Assembly (NCBI GenBank): GCA_900551395.1
Contig: URVX01000017.1
Coordinates: forward strand, 1-12,801
Source of the DNA: an uncultured Subdoligranulum sp.
Lineage (GTDB): Bacteria; Bacillota; Clostridia; Christensenellales; CAG-314
Length of the DNA stretch: 12,801 nt
Direction: 5' to 3'
In this document: positions 11,797 through 12,801 of the stretch, one piece after another
Layout of the letters: the number at the start of each line of letters is the position of its first letter
Numbering within the stretch: position 1 is the first letter of the stretch
Notes under the pieces: generated by a model
Database searches by the model: none
The model's input: the letters and a program-made list of their open reading frames with translations, nothing else
Told to the model about the DNA's origin: nothing
Program-made: the position numbers and the translations under genes

Positions 11797-12015
11797 ATGA
11801 GAATCGAAAAGGAAAATTTTTCTGAAACATTGAAAGAAATCCGAAAACTCTCAGAATTGAAACAAAAGGAAGTCAGCAGCCGTCTCGGCGTTTCGCCCAA
11901 CTGCTACGCATCCTGGGAGCAGGGCAGGACGGAGCCGTCAATATCATCAATCAGAAAGCTGTGCGTGATTTTCGACGTTTCAGCCGACTATCTGCTCGGG
12001 ATTAAGGATATCTGA
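11797..12015 (+). CDS. Cro/CI-family (XRE) helix-turn-helix regulator
   Basis: 72 residues, essentially one HTH_XRE domain: ETLKEIRKLSELKQKEVSSRLG then VSPNCYASWEQGRTEPSISSIRKLCVIFDVSADYLLG. The Q-K-E-V / W-E-Q-G-R-x-x-P / L-x-x-x-F-x-V-S-x-D-Y-L-L-G positions are those of the 434-Cro/SinR fold. It binds DNA in the cytosol, probably as a dimer, with no extra sensor domain. ATG 11797 is preferred over a TTG at 11779, although neither has a recognisable Shine-Dalgarno. A TAAAAT sequence 8 nt upstream could make a nearly leaderless mRNA. It is divergent from the Spo0A-like gene, so cross-regulation is possible but unproven. Confidence 0.88.
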   Translation: MRIEKENFSETLKEIRKLSELKQKEVSSRLGVSPNCYASWEQGRTEPSISSIRKLCVIFDVSADYLLGIKDI

Positions 12016-12024
12016 AAAACAAAA

Positions 12025-12080
12025 GCCCGTAAGTCAGGCGCCGCAAATATGCGGTTCCCTAAGGACAAACGGGCATTTTT
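12025..12080. terminator. Elaborate bidirectional terminator between convergent HTH and GNAT genes
   Basis: GCCCGT (12025-12030) pairs with ACGGGC (12069-12074). Inside are paired GTC/GAC, AGG/CCT and CCGCA/TGCGG segments separated by small internal loops (aa/aa, aag, cg/ttc) and capped by AATA. T's follow on the plus strand (12076-12080), and TTTTGTTTTT follows on the minus strand. Confidence 0.75.
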
Positions 12081-12125
12081 GCATGACAAAATACGTCATT
12101 TTATTTCAAATTCAATTAAAAATCG

Positions 12126-12801
12126 TCAAATGTCGTTTTCAAGGCGAGGCAATGCCGACAGCTGCGTTTTTACAGGCAGAAACCCGCTTCTTAACGCTGT
12201 TTTTATGGACGCAAGATTGCCCGACTCACAGCAATAAAAAGCAGCTTTTTGGGCGGCCTCTATTTCGTCGGCAAGACGCGCGGTCAGCGCGCTGCCTAAG
12301 CCCCTTCCCCTGAAAGCAGGCAAAACGTCCACTCCTATCTGCATCATATCATTGCAGTCGCAGGACGCTCCGGCAAGTCCCGCCAGCCTATCGCCCCGAA
12401 AAGTCGCCACTGCAAACGCGTCCAGCTCGCGCCTTTTATAACACAGCGCATTGCGCCACTCGGGAAGATAGTATTCCGAAAGCTCCTCTTTTTCAAGCCT
12501 GCAAAAGCGCATGCCTTCCGCTGAGCAAATTTTTCGCTCTTTCAACGGCAAAAAATACAATGTCGGAGTCCCCGCCGTCAAGCCGTGCCTGCCGAGTTTT
12601 TCATCAATCCAGCGTAGCGCCCGAACTCCGAAGCAATCCTTGCCCCTGAAAGTACATGCAAATTCACGCGCCTCCTCGCCTAACGCGTCGCAAGTGCATA
12701 CAACGGAATTCCGTCCGATTGAAACCACGTCAAAAAAACGCTTGCTTGTCAAATCTTTTCTCGCCTGCGGCGGACGGGCATTAAGTATACGAACTACATT
12801 T
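12126..12801 (-). CDS. GNAT-family N-acetyltransferase (partial, N-terminus off window)
   Basis: The minus-strand frame ends at TGA 12126-12128 and stays open to the right edge. A TTG at 12750-12752 could be called a start, but 16 further in-frame codons (VVRILNARPPQARKDL) lead in without a stop and no ribosome site precedes it. The true start is therefore probably outside. The C-terminal part carries the acetyl-CoA signature: strand IGVDVLPAFRGRGLGSAL (R-x-x-G-x-G/A loop), then FYCCESGNLASIKTALRSGFLPV, the usual N-x-A-S-x-x-x-A-x-x-x-G-F end of GNAT domains. The enzyme should transfer an acetyl group to an amine, with substrate unknown. The N-terminal about 100 residues are a less conserved domain seen before the GNAT core in many Clostridia proteins. 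Confidence 0.88.
   Translation of the reverse strand, partial: NVVRILNARPPQARKDLTSKRFFDVVSIGRNSVVCTCDALGEEAREFACTFRGKDCFGVRALRWIDEKLGRHGLTAGTPTLYFLPLKERKICSAEGMRFCRLEKEELSEYYLPEWRNALCYKRRELDAFAVATFRGDRLAGLAGASCDCNDMMQIGVDVLPAFRGRGLGSALTARLADEIEAAQKAAFYCCESGNLASIKTALRSGFLPVKTQLSALPRLENDI

Overview
The window looks like chromosomal DNA from a spore-former-type Bacillota, class Clostridia. The signs are a gene with an unmistakable Spo0A DNA-binding domain, strong GGAGG ribosome sites, consensus TTGACA/TATAAT promoters, intrinsic terminators with U-tracts, ECF-type vitamin uptake under an FMN riboswitch, and use of TTG starts. Genus and family cannot be told from the sequence. No phage or conjugation genes, CRISPR array or rRNA are present.

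Left part (1-5440). A TetR-type regulator, cut by the left edge (-), is divergent from a phosphoribosyltransferase (+). Next comes a long HD-superfamily nucleotide phosphohydrolase (-) whose reading frame is broken near 2300, then an AzgA/PbuG-type purine permease (+). The first, third and fourth of these proteins' neighbours suggest purine or nucleotide traffic. The HD gene and the permease each have a strong promoter followed by a 130-170 nt leader. Each leader holds a tiny ORF and a possible terminator, which looks like attenuation or an unrecognised riboswitch. Neither leader matches the purine riboswitch.

Middle part (5440-8835, all minus strand). A flavin block: a lipoprotein fusion of ApbE (FAD:protein FMN transferase) with a NusG domain II, overlapped by one base by a Gx-transporter family membrane protein, then an FMN riboswitch with its own promoter and a riboflavin-type ECF S component. 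This gene set recalls Gram-positive extracytosolic flavinylation / flavin-based extracellular electron transfer loci, but no FMN-acceptor protein is in view.

Accessory part (9019-10492). A tRNA-Gln(CUG) gene with a consensus promoter is followed by what looks like a 1.3-kb non-autonomous integrated element. The last 21 bp of the tRNA gene are repeated exactly at 10438-10458. The element brings its own terminator just after the tRNA, while a second strong terminator sits just past the distal repeat, as expected for the displaced original. Inside are two arrays of small hairpins joined by TGATG/CATCA-type linkers that reverse orientation mid-array, flanking one A/T-rich gene of unknown function. 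No recombinase is encoded. This is the most interesting object here.

Right part (10493-12801). A Spo0A-like regulator (-) starts at TTG, and its receiver domain has proline where the phosphorylated aspartate should be. It is followed by a 388-base A/T-rich intergenic region with a perfect 0A-box-like site, a 72-residue Cro/CI-type regulator (+), an elaborate convergent terminator, and a GNAT acetyltransferase (-) cut by the right edge.
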